Origin: Capsicum annuum
Lineage: Eukaryota > Streptophyta > Magnoliopsida > Solanales > Solanaceae
NCBI RefSeq assembly: GCF_002878395.1
Contig: NC_061120.1
Span: 99,956,821-100,020,820, forward strand
Length of the DNA stretch: 64,000 bases
Direction of reading: 5' to 3'
Positions 35,851 to 46,934 of this stretch are shown here, in pieces. Position 1 is the first letter of the stretch, and every line of letters starts with the position of its first letter. A program made the translations under genes and the position numbers. The notes below the pieces were generated by a model. That model did not search any database. It saw only the letters and a program-made list of their open reading frames with translations, and was not told where the DNA came from.

Positions 35851-36980
35851 CAACCTCCCAATTAGAAAGAACCATGATAGTCATCAGAAAGGACCCCAGG
35901 AAATTCATGTACCACCAAAACCGAATGTAAAGAAAGACCTTTTGGGTTAGATTTATTAACCCAAACCAAATAATAAAGACACCCACTGGAGATCAACCTC
36001 TGAGTTCTAAGCTATAATATAACCTTTCCCTTATTAGCTAAGGAATAAAATGATTATTCCATTCCAAAATTGACTTACCAGGAATTCTAACAAGTCTGAC
36101 AATCTAATTAATGAAAATCACGAGTGCAACCAATCTATCCCCCTAAATAACATCAAAATCTATCACATTTGAGTCAAATAAATCCACCATGAATCTTTTA
36201 TTACCAATAGATGCCACACACTCCCATAGACTCTTTTGGCAACCGAAGAGTCACCTATTAGGATAGAAATAGAAGAAGAAAAGATTCTAAAATAACCTAG
36301 GGACCACAACCAGAATACACAACCATAAATGGGGCCACAAAAGATAGAGGACCACAAACTAAGTAAACCATTCACACCATAAAGAAAGAAGTTATCAACA
36401 TACTAGTGTCGGTATGGGAAAATACCTCAAACCCTTGAGGAAAAGTAAGAACATTGAGACAATCCTGACCACTGCCAAAGCCAGAGGTAGTAGCCAATAC
36501 TCTATTTGCCCAAGCAGTAACCCCTTATAGGAAATCCCCATCACACGATACCCAACTAAACATAACCAAAATATTGATTCCTTCCTCCCTCTCAACAACC
36601 ACGTGCAACGAACTACAAAAGTTATAAAAAAAATGAGATGATGAGGATTCGGCTCCACTAGAAAAATAAAAGTTGTGACACCTGACTAGGTCTGTGTCCA
36701 TGAGTTTGATTAGATACATCAAAGTTGTTTTTGAGTAGAATAGGTAAGTTTCCACAAACTTTACATCATTGAGAAGACATGATCCAAAGAATAAACCAAG
36801 GAAGATTCAGAGAAGAGTTTAAGACCTTAGACTCCATAGCCTAAACATAGAATAACCAAGAAAGTGAAACATACTAAATCCCTTGTAGCCTCTTGATTAT
36901 AAGTGTGGTACACAAGATACCCATAAGAAAGACTACACGACACGGCTTGGTGGATTCCCCATGAAACTAAAACCTAGGCT
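35851..36980 (-). pseudogene. RE8 leader, protease and pre-RT linker remnant
   Basis: The protease segment at about 36150-36380 parallels RE10 at 52350-52540, with matching landmarks such as CACCTATTAGGATAGAAATA and CACCCATAGGGGTAAAAATA. The linker at 35860-36050 parallels RE10 52040-52200. The leader at 36700-36980 parallels RE10 53820-54090. Gag is mostly missing between leader and protease. Several stops are present, so it is non-functional. Confidence 0.7.
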
Positions 36981-36989
36981 CTGATACTA
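36978..36989 (-). other. RE8 primer binding site (initiator-Met tRNA)
   Basis: The minus strand reads TAGTATCAGAGC, an 11 of 12 match, three bases from the LTR. Confidence 0.88.
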
Positions 36990-36992
36990 ACT

Positions 36993-39341
36993 TGACATAA
37001 ACCGAAATAGGGCCATGTCTTAATGGGAAATCCCAAGCCCAACTAAGATCAGGAACTATCACCATTTCCCAACCTAACCACCAAATGCATACCTTGAGTT
37101 GGTTGAAGTTCGAACATATAATAGGATAGTGTATCCAACCATCTGGTGACTTTGGAATAAGTCTATATCTGAGACCAACCCAACAAAGTCCAACCACCAA
37201 TAACCAATGCAAAAACCATAAGCCAATACCATGATAATAAGCCAATGTATGTATAGACATATAACAAAATAATCCATACCATAACCAAGTCCACAGTTGT
37301 CCATATAAATAGTCTAAATCAACCAAAGAGTACCTTGTTGGGATATGCCCCTAACCATAGCCAAAACCAAAGTCTATAAAAGATAAGAAATATGTAAAGT
37401 AAACCATGACATAAAATAGATGCCTTCGAAAATATGAAAGCTCACCACTGTAATCCAATATCAATTAGCCGCAAATTCGATCACTAAGAAAAAGAAGTAA
37501 AATGGTCTATTCTTGCATAACATGGTTATACAACCGCTCAAAGATGGGTTAGTGGGTGAACACTAGCATACACTCAGGATAAGGATAGAATAATCCATTT
37601 ATAAAACCAAGTAAAACCATCTGTAATGCATACAACTATACATATATATATAACTATGTCGGAAAAGGGAATTGGATTTAGCATGCCATTAAAACCTTTA
37701 CCTGGGTTGTGTAGATTTATCATCCTAAACCATCTATAGGCTATATAGGTTTATCTCCCCCTGCTGAAAGGGCCCCAGTGTGTGTAGCCACATGACCAGG
37801 GCAAAAAACTTAGGAGGACTAGTACATTCCCTAATATATAGTGTTACATTGTGCACACAATCACCAAGACCAACATCATATCGACAAATATGAGTTTCTA
37901 GTTTTGTTCCTCCTAAGACCTCCACCTTCCATGGCTTAGCTACACCTCCTACCATTATTGGCCAATTAAAACTAATTTCCAAATAGCCAAACCATTATCC
38001 ATTTATTAACCAAGGTCATTAATATTGGTATCATCATACCAATTCTTACTTGCAAGTATTATCCATATCCAACTATATATAGGGTTAAGGGGACATTTAA
38101 GTGTCCTTCCATTTATCATATTAAACCACTAGGGGAATTCCATATACCCCACAAGCATAACTATTTTCATAACCACCAAGTCTTTAACCATTTAATCCTT
38201 CCAAACCAGGTACACCATTTATACCATTTCCAAACTATTTTATACCATGCCAAACATTTAGAGCATTTATATCATTAAAACTATCCAATTCAATTTAAGG
38301 TTCCATTACCAAACCAAATCATGCAAGAGTTCCAATGAAAGTTCAACAATAAAGTAAAAACATTCTTTGGGGAATTTTATCAAACATCTTGAGGGCATTC
38401 CTTTTCCAAGAACAAAACCAATCCATAAACCACCATAAATAGTGTTACTCAAACCCATTTGTTAAATCATAACCAACCATAACCAAACAATAACCACATA
38501 TGCAAACCATTACAAAAAATATGAAAAAACATAGCTTAAACCAACACCAAACCATATGCATCAAGACCTCCCAACATATATTCTGAAAGCCACCATTCAT
38601 GATTCATAAATCAATTTTTAAAACACAATACATATGCCTTTAGTTCGAAATAATAATGTTGGAAGGAGTATTTTCCTTATACAAGAATATTCACTGAATA
38701 AATCTCGACCTTTGAGCCCTTTGAAGAACACATAAAGAAACCCTAGCATCTAATCTTCTAGAGTAAGTTTGAGAGAGAATTTGGAGTGTTTTAATCTTTT
38801 AAAAAGTGTTATAGGAGACTACCAAGGATTATATAACATGACAACATAAGGGCTTTAAAGTAGGAAATGTTCGGACTACTCTTGACTTAAAATTTAAAAC
38901 AAGTTTAGTCCAAGGGTACGACTCCCCCTTACCATTTGTATCCTAAGGTACGAGTGGTACCCCAACTCATACCCAAGACTACGCCAAGACCCTACTAGTT
39001 TATATACGACTCACACCTCCCTAGTTATACCTTAAGAGTATGAGTGATACCCCCAATCATACCTAACAACTGTATCTAGAGCAGACACCATAAGAAAACA
39101 CCTTAAGCCACATACGACTAGTCCTTATACCCCTCGTATCCCTCTATACTACTCGTACAAAGAGGAATTGTGTCTTAGGAAGTAGCCAAGCTAAACAAAT
39201 TGCCTAGGGTATAAGTGAACCCTTAAGGCAGTTCTTAACTCATATCCAAAGAGTACGAGTGGTATTCTTGAGTCGCACCAAGCCTAGTGAGTCCAAAACC
39301 TTGGAAATTTTAAAAAAGATTCTAAGACTTTGGGTGTTTCA
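36993..39341 (-). repeat. RE8 5' LTR (group II-like), 2.35 kb
   Basis: It is the partner of 30839-33208, with clear colinearity and many scattered substitutions. On the plus strand it ends GGGTGTTTCA, followed by the target repeat TCAAT. It contains the TACGAGT array at 38910-39290. No gene is seen. Confidence 0.88.
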
Positions 39342-39382
39342 TCAATGATCCTACAAATTGTGCATTTGATTAGATTCTTGAT

Positions 39383-39394
39383 TCGTATCAGAGC
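39383..39394 (+). other. RE7 copia primer binding site (initiator-Met tRNA)
   Basis: TCGTATCAGAGC is an 11 of 12 match, located after the end of the RE7 LTR that resumes at 39342. Confidence 0.75.
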
Positions 39395-40370
39395 CTGTGT
39401 TGTTTGTTTTTCCTAGTCATAGCTATCATTCTTGAAAATATTATTGCAATACCATTTTTCTATGGGTTGAAATTTCTTTTTAGTTTTAATGGCGTTAAAT
39501 AATCTGAAAAGATTGGATGTTTTCTTTGTATTCCTTTTTTGTGGACAAAAAATATTTTACCGTAAAGGATACTACTATTAAACAGAAAGTAATTATAGCA
39601 TTTATTAATGTTCTGATTGAAAATCTATAGTTATTTATGGTTTTGGATTATTCATATGATTTTTAGTTAGAAAGAAATGGGTTGGGTCAAGCTTCTTTTT
39701 GCTAATAGATCCAGTTAATTTTCATATCTAGTGTGGGAAAGTTAATGGTTTTAAAACAAATATTTTCTTCTCTGTAATTTTTTAATATCATTTGTTGGGA
39801 TTGTTACAAAGAAAAGTTTCTTGTTACGTTTGTTAAGAATATGGGAAGTATAGTTTCAAATAGAATATGGTGTAATGAACGTGGAAAAGTGCAGAATTTG
39901 CAGAATTTCTTGTCCATTTATATTACATGAACTAATCTGCTTATACTTTTATTTGTTGAAGTGGCATCAATTTATTTTTGTTCCATACGTAGGTGCATTT
40001 ACTTTGTATAATTGTATATGTGACATCTATTTACATAAGTCCTCATATGTTTATACTAATGTGAAATTTAAATTTAAGGTTTTGTGCAATTATATTGTTA
40101 TGGATTGTTTTGATACTTGTTATAGAATTTATGCATGTTTAATTTTGAATTTATATGATTAAGATAAGTGTTTCTTAGATGATTAATTGTGTTGGATTTA
40201 TGACATATTAGAATTCGGATGATGATTGAGAACTTAGTGAACTTTTGAATCTGAATATGATGTTAAATAAATATGGACATAGTTGAATTTTAAGAATTAT
40301 TATGTATATGAATTTAGGCTAAAATAATGTATAGAATTGTCTCCTGATACTTTATACTTGTTAAATCAAT
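39395..40370 (+). other. RE7 long leader, noncoding
   Basis: About 975 bases of T-rich sequence separate the primer site from gag. No domain is recognised. The frame 39875-40162 (95 codons, rich in C, I, Y and L) has no recognisable family and looks like chance in T-rich DNA. Confidence 0.65.
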
Positions 40371-40983
40371 ATGTCAACTGTCGCAACGAATATTGTCGTT
40401 GAGCTTATAAAGGTGATAAGCTTAACGTTGATAACTATGAAATATGGAGTATGAAAATTCAATATGTCCTAAAAGAGCAAGAGGCTTTTGAAACTCTTAA
40501 TATGTCTATGACACTTCCTGAAAATGGTGATACCCCTCAATATGTGAAAAATCTTGAGGCATATAAATCTTGAAAAGAAGAATTATCTTGCCCACATAAC
40601 ATTGTTGAGTAGCAAAGATAGTGATATCATGAGAGAATTTTGAAAGTATGACAATGCTAAGGTTTTGTGGTCTTCAATAAAAGAAAATTTTGGTAATACA
40701 TCAATTTCTAAGTTAATAGATCTTAATATTAAATTTATATTATAAGAAAGGTCCTGATTATACTATGTGTAGCATTTTCACCATATGTCAAATATAGTAA
40801 ATGGACTGAAAAATATTGGTCATGTGTTGACCGAAGAGAAACAACTCCAAGTTGTGATTTGCTTCCTACCCGAAAGCTTGGAAAATATGAAAATTCACTT
40901 AACACATAATGTTAGCATCAAAACTATGAAAGATGACAAGCATCATTTGGAACTCAAGGAAGAGCATCTTAGAGTAAACAATG
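40371..40983 (+). pseudogene. RE7 copia gag, left part
   Basis: ATG at 40371 (MSTVATN). A frame change follows, then the UBN2-type gag of plant copia elements: KLNVDNYEIWSMKIQYVLKE, then LEAYKS, IMREF, and KTMKDDKHHLELKEEHLRVN at the right end (frame 40785-40985). Stops and small indels are present. The gene is interrupted at 40983 by RE9 and continues at 44037, after one copy of the target repeat CAATG. Confidence 0.87.
40979..40983. other. Target site duplication, left, of RE9
   Basis: CAATG, identical to 44032-44036 on the other side of the solo LTR. Confidence 0.95.
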
Positions 40984-41340
40984 TGTAATACCCCAAACAA
41001 TTCAAACCAATATTAGAGCCATGTACAAAGCTCATGAATAGTATATAATAGTTATTTTATAGTTTTATGAGTAGTTTTGATGTATATTAAGGCTTCAAAT
41101 AACTCCTATCTCTTAGATGAATCAAAATATTCCTTACCGATTGAATTCTTGAGAAGGATATTGGTATAATCAACTTCAAATGAGAATATCTCTCATTATA
41201 CTTGGAATTTTTGAGATCATGACCTATCAACAGATATATAATTGAATTATCTTTCCAATAATACCAATTTCTCCTAAATTCGATATCAGAGCAAAGAGTT
41301 ATTCCTACTTTACTCTAGCATGTCAGGCTGGAAATAACGT

Positions 41341-41840
41341 GACGACATTCGTGGTAGCTTACCACATTTGTGATACCCTATCATGAAGGTGGTCAGCCTT
41401 AGCCAGAAACTAGATCCTAAGTGATAAAATTCATGGTAGCTTACAACATTTGTGATGCCCTATCACGAAGGTCATCAGCCTTAGGCAGAAACCAGCTCCT
41501 AAGTAACGACATTCGTGGTAGCTTACCACATTTGTGACGCCCTCTCACGAAGGTCGTCAGCCTTAGGAAGAAACTAGCTTCTAAGTGACGACATTCGTGG
41601 TAGCTTACCATACTTTTGATGCCCTATCACGAAGGTCGTCAGCTTAAGGCAGAATCCATCTTCTGTGTGACGACATTTTTGATGGCCTGTCACATTTTTG
41701 ACTCCTTGTCATAAATGTCGTCAAGCTTAGGTAGAAACCATCAATTCCAGCTCTTTTGTGATGACATTTTTGATGGCTTGTCATATTTTTGACTCTTTGT
41801 CACAAATATCGTCAGCTATGATTTTCAGCAACTGGAATTT
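41341..41840 (+). repeat. 82-bp tandem repeat with nested inverted repeats in RE9
   Basis: Unit starts at 41341, 41423, 41505, 41587 and 41669 are exactly 82 bp apart. A sixth, variant unit starts at 41760 (91 bp later). In each unit GACGACATTCGTG near the start pairs with CACGAAGGTCGTC near the middle (12 of 13), for example 41587-41599 with 41628-41640. An inner hairpin GTGGTAGCTTACCAC lies between. Units 5 and 6 carry a diverged version with GACATTTTTGATGG. Confidence 0.92.
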
Positions 41841-42096
41841 ATTTCATAAGGCTATTTTGGTCTTTTCCTTCACCTTCCATGACTTATAGCCCTAAAGAGA
41901 CGTAATTTTTCCCATTTTTCTTCAGTTAAGAATCCTAAAAAAAAAACCTCTCTTACACTCTCAACCACAAGATTAGGATTTTCCATCAAACTCATCTCTC
42001 AAAGAGCAAGATTCAAGCCTTTTTCTAAGAGAATCAAGAGTTAAAGTTTTCCAATTCAAGAACTCTCCAACAAATCTTCAAAGATTCCTTTCGAAG

Positions 42097-43589
42097 GTAT
42101 GTGTAGTGTTCATCTATGGATCTAATCCATTCATAGAGCTGAAGAACCATGTTTTAAATATTATTTTGTAAACTTTTTATGGTGATATGAGTATGTACAT
42201 ATTAACGATTGTTGTTTTAGTTTCAATGTGATGTGTAAAGGTGTTTTCATAGAATATATATGTTTGTTAATTGAAAACCATGAACTTTAGGTGGTTTAAT
42301 ATGGTGCAAGTATGAAACTCACCTATGCCTTAAAGAATTCATGCAAGGTGTTTGATAAAATGCTTAGGATGCTAGAACTTCATGTTTGTATGGTTCTATG
42401 ATGTCTAAATGACAAGTCCATGTTAGCTATATACTTCAATATAAATCCTATGCTTTTCATGTGTTGCTATTGTGGTGGTATGAAGTATGTAAGATAATGG
42501 AGATATACAATATGTACACGAAATATATCCATGCATTCCCTACAATGTTTAAGATGTTGAATAACTATATGAAGTATGAATTGTGGACTCAAATTTTGTG
42601 ATCAAGTCATTTCATGTGTGTTAGTTTCCTTCTATTGAGTCCTGGGGGTATTCTTACCCAAAAAACATAGTTGTGTGCCTAGAGCTATGTCATGTTGTCA
42701 TGATAATCCCAGTCAAGCTATAATCTATAGAACTCAGTCAGTCATGTGACTTAGGAAACATCAGAAATCTTATGATCTCAGTTAACTCTCAGATAATAGT
42801 ACTATTCCGTCAGTCAATGGAAGTCAGTTGAATCATATTTAGTCTTTTCATATGGGAGTATAAGTTAGCACCGAGTGAACCCAAGGATGGGGACTCAGCT
42901 ACTAGTTTAGGGTGTGATTCTTATCAGTCATCCTTGTATTCCAAAACTACGTAGCCAGCACAGGTTGAGACATCTTAGCCTATCAGATTAGGGTTGATGA
43001 GGTGGCTTAACCTGTCAGTTTAGGGTTCCTACCGTTCTCCTTTCGAATACCTGCTAGCTAAGGGTCACCCACGACTGTTCTTACCAGTGGCGCGGTATTG
43101 ACACCCCTCCAGTCGGGGCAGAGATTGGACCGCAACTTAGCTATATGCATTATTGGGGCATGTCGATTAAATAACTACCTTCCACAGTTTCAGAATCAGT
43201 CTCAGTAAAAGAACTCATATAGGTCTTCAGATTTTAGTATATCAGGGTTGTCAGATACAGTCAGACTCAGTTATAGTACGAAACTCAAATAGTTCCATCA
43301 GATTCAGGATTGTCAGATACAGTCGCCAATATTATCAGAATTTCAGTATCAGTCATGTTAGCCATCAGTAAACCATGTATTAGCATACAGGACTAGCTTT
43401 CATGCACCCACGATTTCAGTTACTATGTATGCATGTTTGTACTCTTATGTTCATGTTAGTTAGACAATTAGCATTGTTCATGCATGCAAACCCTATTTAT
43501 ATTTAGCCTACCTTACTCGTATACTCAATACATTCCCTCGTACTGACGTATTTGTGCTATGGTGATTTTTTTTTCATGTTACACCATAG
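42097..43589 (+). other. Predicted intron inside RE9 LTR
   Basis: The donor CGAAG/GTATGT and the acceptor with a strong pyrimidine tract (TTTTTTTTCATGTTACACCATAG/GTTC, written here in part) span 1,493 bp. This is the best preserved pair of sites in the window. Confidence 0.55.
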
Positions 43590-43650
43590 GTTCAGAGACA
43601 CGAGCTATAGATCAGCAGTAGTAGTATTTCCAGTCGCAGAGAGTCAGTGA

Positions 43651-43669
43651 GTCCTCTTCATTCGAGGAC
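43651..43669 (+). repeat. LTR 3' hairpin, RE9
   Basis: GTCCTCTTCATTCGAGGAC has a 6-bp perfect stem and a 7-nt loop. It lies 62 bases after the predicted acceptor. Confidence 0.75.
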
Positions 43670-44036
43670 AATATGATTTGATTTATTCATTATTATTTTA
43701 GCCAGTTATCACTTTACAGATTTTGTTGGAGACATGTTCCTTCAACTCCTTATTCAGAAAACACTTAGAAGCTTTCAGATTCAGTATTCAGACTTATGTT
43801 CAGATTTGATTCAGTTTTCAGCTGTTTTGGGTATCTTTCACCCATATGGATATTATGTTTTGATAGATTCTTTATTCAGTTGAACCTTATGGCCTACATG
43901 TTTATGTTTTCCACATTATTAAGTTATATATGCAGTGTATAGGTACAGATATCAATCATGGGTTAGCTTGTAGTCCTTCGGGGTCACGAGCACCATGTAG
44001 CATTCCGATTCAGAAAAATCAGGGCGTTACACAATG

Positions 44037-44640
44037 CCGCTACAAATACGCAATGACTAATTTATAATCAAAATATGGATATGATAACAAACTAAAATGT
44101 GGTGAACTCCTCATAAAAAGGAAAAAGAAAATGCCTCAAATAAGCCTAAGAATAATCAACAAGGAGAGAAAAATATTTCTGCTCCAAAGAAAAAAAAGGT
44201 AAACATGGCTAAACTTAAACTCAACAACTATGAGAACAAGCACATAGGAATGGATTGTAGACTCAGTAGCCACCAAGCACATAGTGACGGATAGAGATGC
44301 TTTTGTAGATTTTTGAAGAATTCCATAAGGATCGAAATGGATGTATATAGGAAACAACTCCAAATAGGAGGTCAAAGGAATTGGTACCTAAAAACTAAAA
44401 ATGTATGGAGGCCGAACTTTATATCCACATGATGTACTATTTATCCCAACAATACATCAAAATCTAAAATCTGTCAGAATGGTGATTAAGTTAGAATTTA
44501 ATATTTTCTTTCGTGAACAAGTATAGATTTGTTTTGGACAAGGCAAAATATAAAACTTGTTGTTTTTATGATTGTTATTTTTATCTTGGATGTTATTCAA
44601 AATTTCAACAATAATAATAATAGTTTTTCCTTATTTACGT
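44037..44640 (+). pseudogene. RE7 copia gag end and protease remnant
   Basis: After RE9 the tail of gag continues in decayed form, with K-rich sequence near 44110-44200. Protease follows from about 44245: WIVDSVATKHIVTDRDAFVDF, where the catalytic DSGAT-type motif is now DSVAT. Next come GNNSK, EVKGIGT and GGRTLYPHDVLFIP, the usual copia protease landmarks. Stops interrupt it. The open frame on the opposite strand at 44136-44375 is a shadow. Confidence 0.85.
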
Positions 44641-44649
44641 CAACTTCTA

Positions 44650-45740
44650 ATTGTGAGAATGATGTAAATTTGTGACATTCTAGGTTTGGCCATATTGTTC
44701 AACAAAGAATGAATCACTTAGATAAAGAAGTTCTGATTAGACAATAGATAAAGTAGAATTATGTACTTGTGAATCTTGCCTAGTCGGAAAAGTTGCAAGA
44801 AAACTATTTGGAAAAGGCATAAGAGTTGATACTCAATTACAATTAATTCATTATGAAATTTATGGTCCAATAAATGTAAGGACAAGATGTGATGATATTT
44901 ATTTCAGCACTTTTATTGATAATTTTACTTGATTTGGTTATGTATATTTATTTCTCACAAATCTAAAGCTTTGGGTTGCTTCGTTATGTTTTTTAACTTA
45001 GTTGAGAATCAATTGGATATAAATTAAAGCTCTAAGAATGGACCGAGGAAGAGAATATTTGTCTGATGAGTCAAACAATTATGAGATGAATAAAAACTCA
45101 AAGACAACTAAATATTCCTTACACTCCACAACAAAGTGGTGTTGCGGAATTATGAAATAAAACCTTGTTAGAAATGGTTAGGTCAATGATGGTGCAAGAA
45201 AAATTGCCAATAACCTATTGGGATGATGCATTACTCACTTCTGCATTTGTATTTAATCGTGTCCCTTCTAAATCAATTAAAACTACGTTTTATGAGTTAT
45301 GGACTAAACTAAAGTCTAATTTTAGCATTTTAAAGCCTTAAGGTTGAGTTACTTTTATTCATAACCCTTCTACCCAATATGAAAAATTAGGTCCAAGGGA
45401 AAAAAAGTGTATGTTTATAAGATACTGTGAACAGTCTAAGGGTTATGTGTTTATAGGTGAAAAAGACAGTGGCATTGTAACTGAAATTGAGTTATGTTAT
45501 GTTACATTCATAGAGAATGATTTTCCTAAGAAGAGCGAGATAGGTCAAGACTTATATCTTTATGAAACTACGGATCAAATCACTTTTGCTATTGACATTT
45601 CAGTGAATTTGAGTGGAAGTCATGTTGATGATAATGGATCAATTCCTATTTCCACAAATTTTAGTGATATTACTAGTCCGAGTGGGAGTAATATATCAAT
45701 TAATAAGTTAATTTTGTCAATCTCAACCTCAACTAACTAG
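44650..45740 (+). pseudogene. RE7 copia integrase remnant
   Basis: The zinc-binding part starts at about 44680 (WHSRFGHIVQQRMNHLDKE in one frame). The catalytic core lies at about 44830-45200, with the landmarks TRFGYVYLFLT-like, MDRGREYLSDE and TPQQSGVAELNKTLLEMV-like. NRVPSKSI and YELWTKLKSN follow near 45255-45310. The frame 45411-45737 (109 codons) continues with KGYVFIGEKDSG and FIENDFPKKSEIG. Frameshifts break the core. The enzyme would have inserted copia cDNA. Confidence 0.87.
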
Positions 45741-45879
45741 TCGTTCACAAATTTTCTGGTGTTGATTTGAAATCGAAAGGAAAAAATTTATATGAAATCA
45801 AAAGGAAAAAATTTATACATACTCTCAATAATGAAGAGCTAAGAAATATAAATGAGGCTCTTATATGCCCCACAAAAGA

Positions 45880-46934
45880 AAATTAGTTAAAATATAGAGG
45901 AGGATATGAAGTCAATGAAGTCTAAGCAAGTGTGGAAATTAGTTGATCTACTTGTAGGCCAAAAAGCTATTGGAAATAAGTGAATTCTCATAAACAATTG
46001 CAAAACAGATGGTAGTATTGAAAGATTTAAGGCTCACCTAGTAGCTAAGGGTTACACACAACAGTAAGGAATTGATTATGAAGAATGTTTTCTCCTATTG
46101 TATGTTTTACTTCAATAAGATTAATTTTGTCTATAGTGGCTATGTTGGATCTTGAATTGCATCATATGGATATGAAAACTGCATTTCTCAATGGAGAACT
46201 AGAACAAGAAATCTCTATGGAACAACCTATAGGTTTTGTGAAAAAAATCAAAGAAAATAAAGTAAGTCAATTTCAAAGGTCGATTTATGATCTTAAACAA
46301 TCTTTTATATGATGGTACTTACATTTCTATAATGTGATAGTATCATATGATTTTATTATAATTCATGAAGATTATTTTATATATATCAAAAGATACAAAG
46401 ATATGTTTGTGATCTTACCATTATATATAGATGACATACTTATAGATTCAACTGATATCTAATATGTAAAAGAAATAAAAGAGTGGTTATCATCTACTTT
46501 TGAGAAGAAAGATATAGGTGAATCATCATACATTCTTGGAGTTAAGATTTCAAGAGATCATTTGAAGAGATTTTTGTTGCTTTCACAAGAACCTTATATT
46601 AATAATGTTCTTGAATTCCTTAATATACAAGATTGCAAACCCATAATCACTCCAGTTTCTAAAAGTAAAGATTTAAACAAAGATGGTCCCTCAAACTTCA
46701 CAAGAGAAGAAACAAATGAGAAAGGTTTCTTATGCCAATGGAAATCGAAAGTCTAATATAAGTAATTATGTGTACTAGACTTAATATTTGTTATGTTGTT
46801 GGGTTAGCTAGTAGATATAAATCTTACCCACGACTGGAACATTGAAAAGTAGTTAAAAGAATATTGACGTATCTTAATGGCATAGTCAACTATTCCTTAT
46901 GTTATCAAGGAAATGATCTGCAACTCAAAGGCTA
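45880..46934 (+). pseudogene. RE7 copia reverse transcriptase and start of RNase H
   Basis: RT begins at about 45900. Readable landmarks are RFKAHLVAKGYTQQ near 46022-46065, the frame 46085-46309 with LHHMDMKTAFLNGELEQEI and LKQS, the catalytic LYIDDIL with both aspartates intact (46430-46435), YILGVKISRDHLKR near 46530-46570, and the frame 46562-46753. RNase H starts near 46850 and stops at QLKGY (46934), where RE10 is inserted. Several frameshifts and stops make it non-functional. Confidence 0.9.

Larger units (their letters stand above)
30839..39341 (-). mobile_element. RE8: Ty3/gypsy deletion derivative, minus strand
   Basis: Both LTRs are present: the 3' LTR at 30839-33208 and the 5' LTR at 36993-39341. 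Both have TG...CA ends (TGAAACACCC...TGTCA on the minus strand). The flanks TTAAT (30834-30838) and TCAAT (39342-39346) differ at one base. The interior is 3.8 kb. Reading from the 5' LTR it holds a leader resembling RE10, a protease remnant, the linker before RT, and then sequence without any RT, RNase H or integrase motif. It is therefore a non-autonomous derivative of a RE10-like chromovirus. Confidence 0.85.
40984..44031 (+). mobile_element. RE9: solo LTR (group I), 3.05 kb, in RE7 gag
   Basis: It starts TGTAATACCCC, ends AGGGCGTTACA, and is flanked by perfect CAATG repeats. Copia gag reads across the insertion. It contains the 82-bp tandem array (41341-41840), the donor TCGAAG/GTATGT at 42097, TGAGTCCTGGGGGTA near 42637, the acceptor TTACACCATAG at 43589 and the hairpin at 43651. 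The perfect target duplication and well kept motifs make it one of the younger insertions. An intact element once stood here and was reduced by LTR-LTR recombination. Confidence 0.95.
30608..46934 (+). mobile_element. RE7: Ty1/copia retrotransposon, interrupted three times
   Basis: Its pieces are 30608-30838, 39342-40983 and 44032-46934. It has a partial 5' LTR, a primer site at about 39383, an unusually long leader, gag, protease, integrase, RT and the start of RNase H. The order PR-INT-RT is diagnostic of copia. RE8 lies in its LTR, RE9 in gag, and RE10 cuts it inside RNase H. The 3' end would lie to the right of RE10 and is not in the window. Confidence 0.88.

Noticed and set aside
39875..40162. 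95-codon Cys/Ile/Tyr-rich frame as a small gene
   Set aside because: It lies in the T-rich copia leader with no family similarity. The composition bias of the DNA accounts for the residues.
41341..41840. CRISPR-like array
   Set aside because: The unit is one continuous 82-bp repeat without unique spacers, it lies in a plant LTR, and no cas gene is near.
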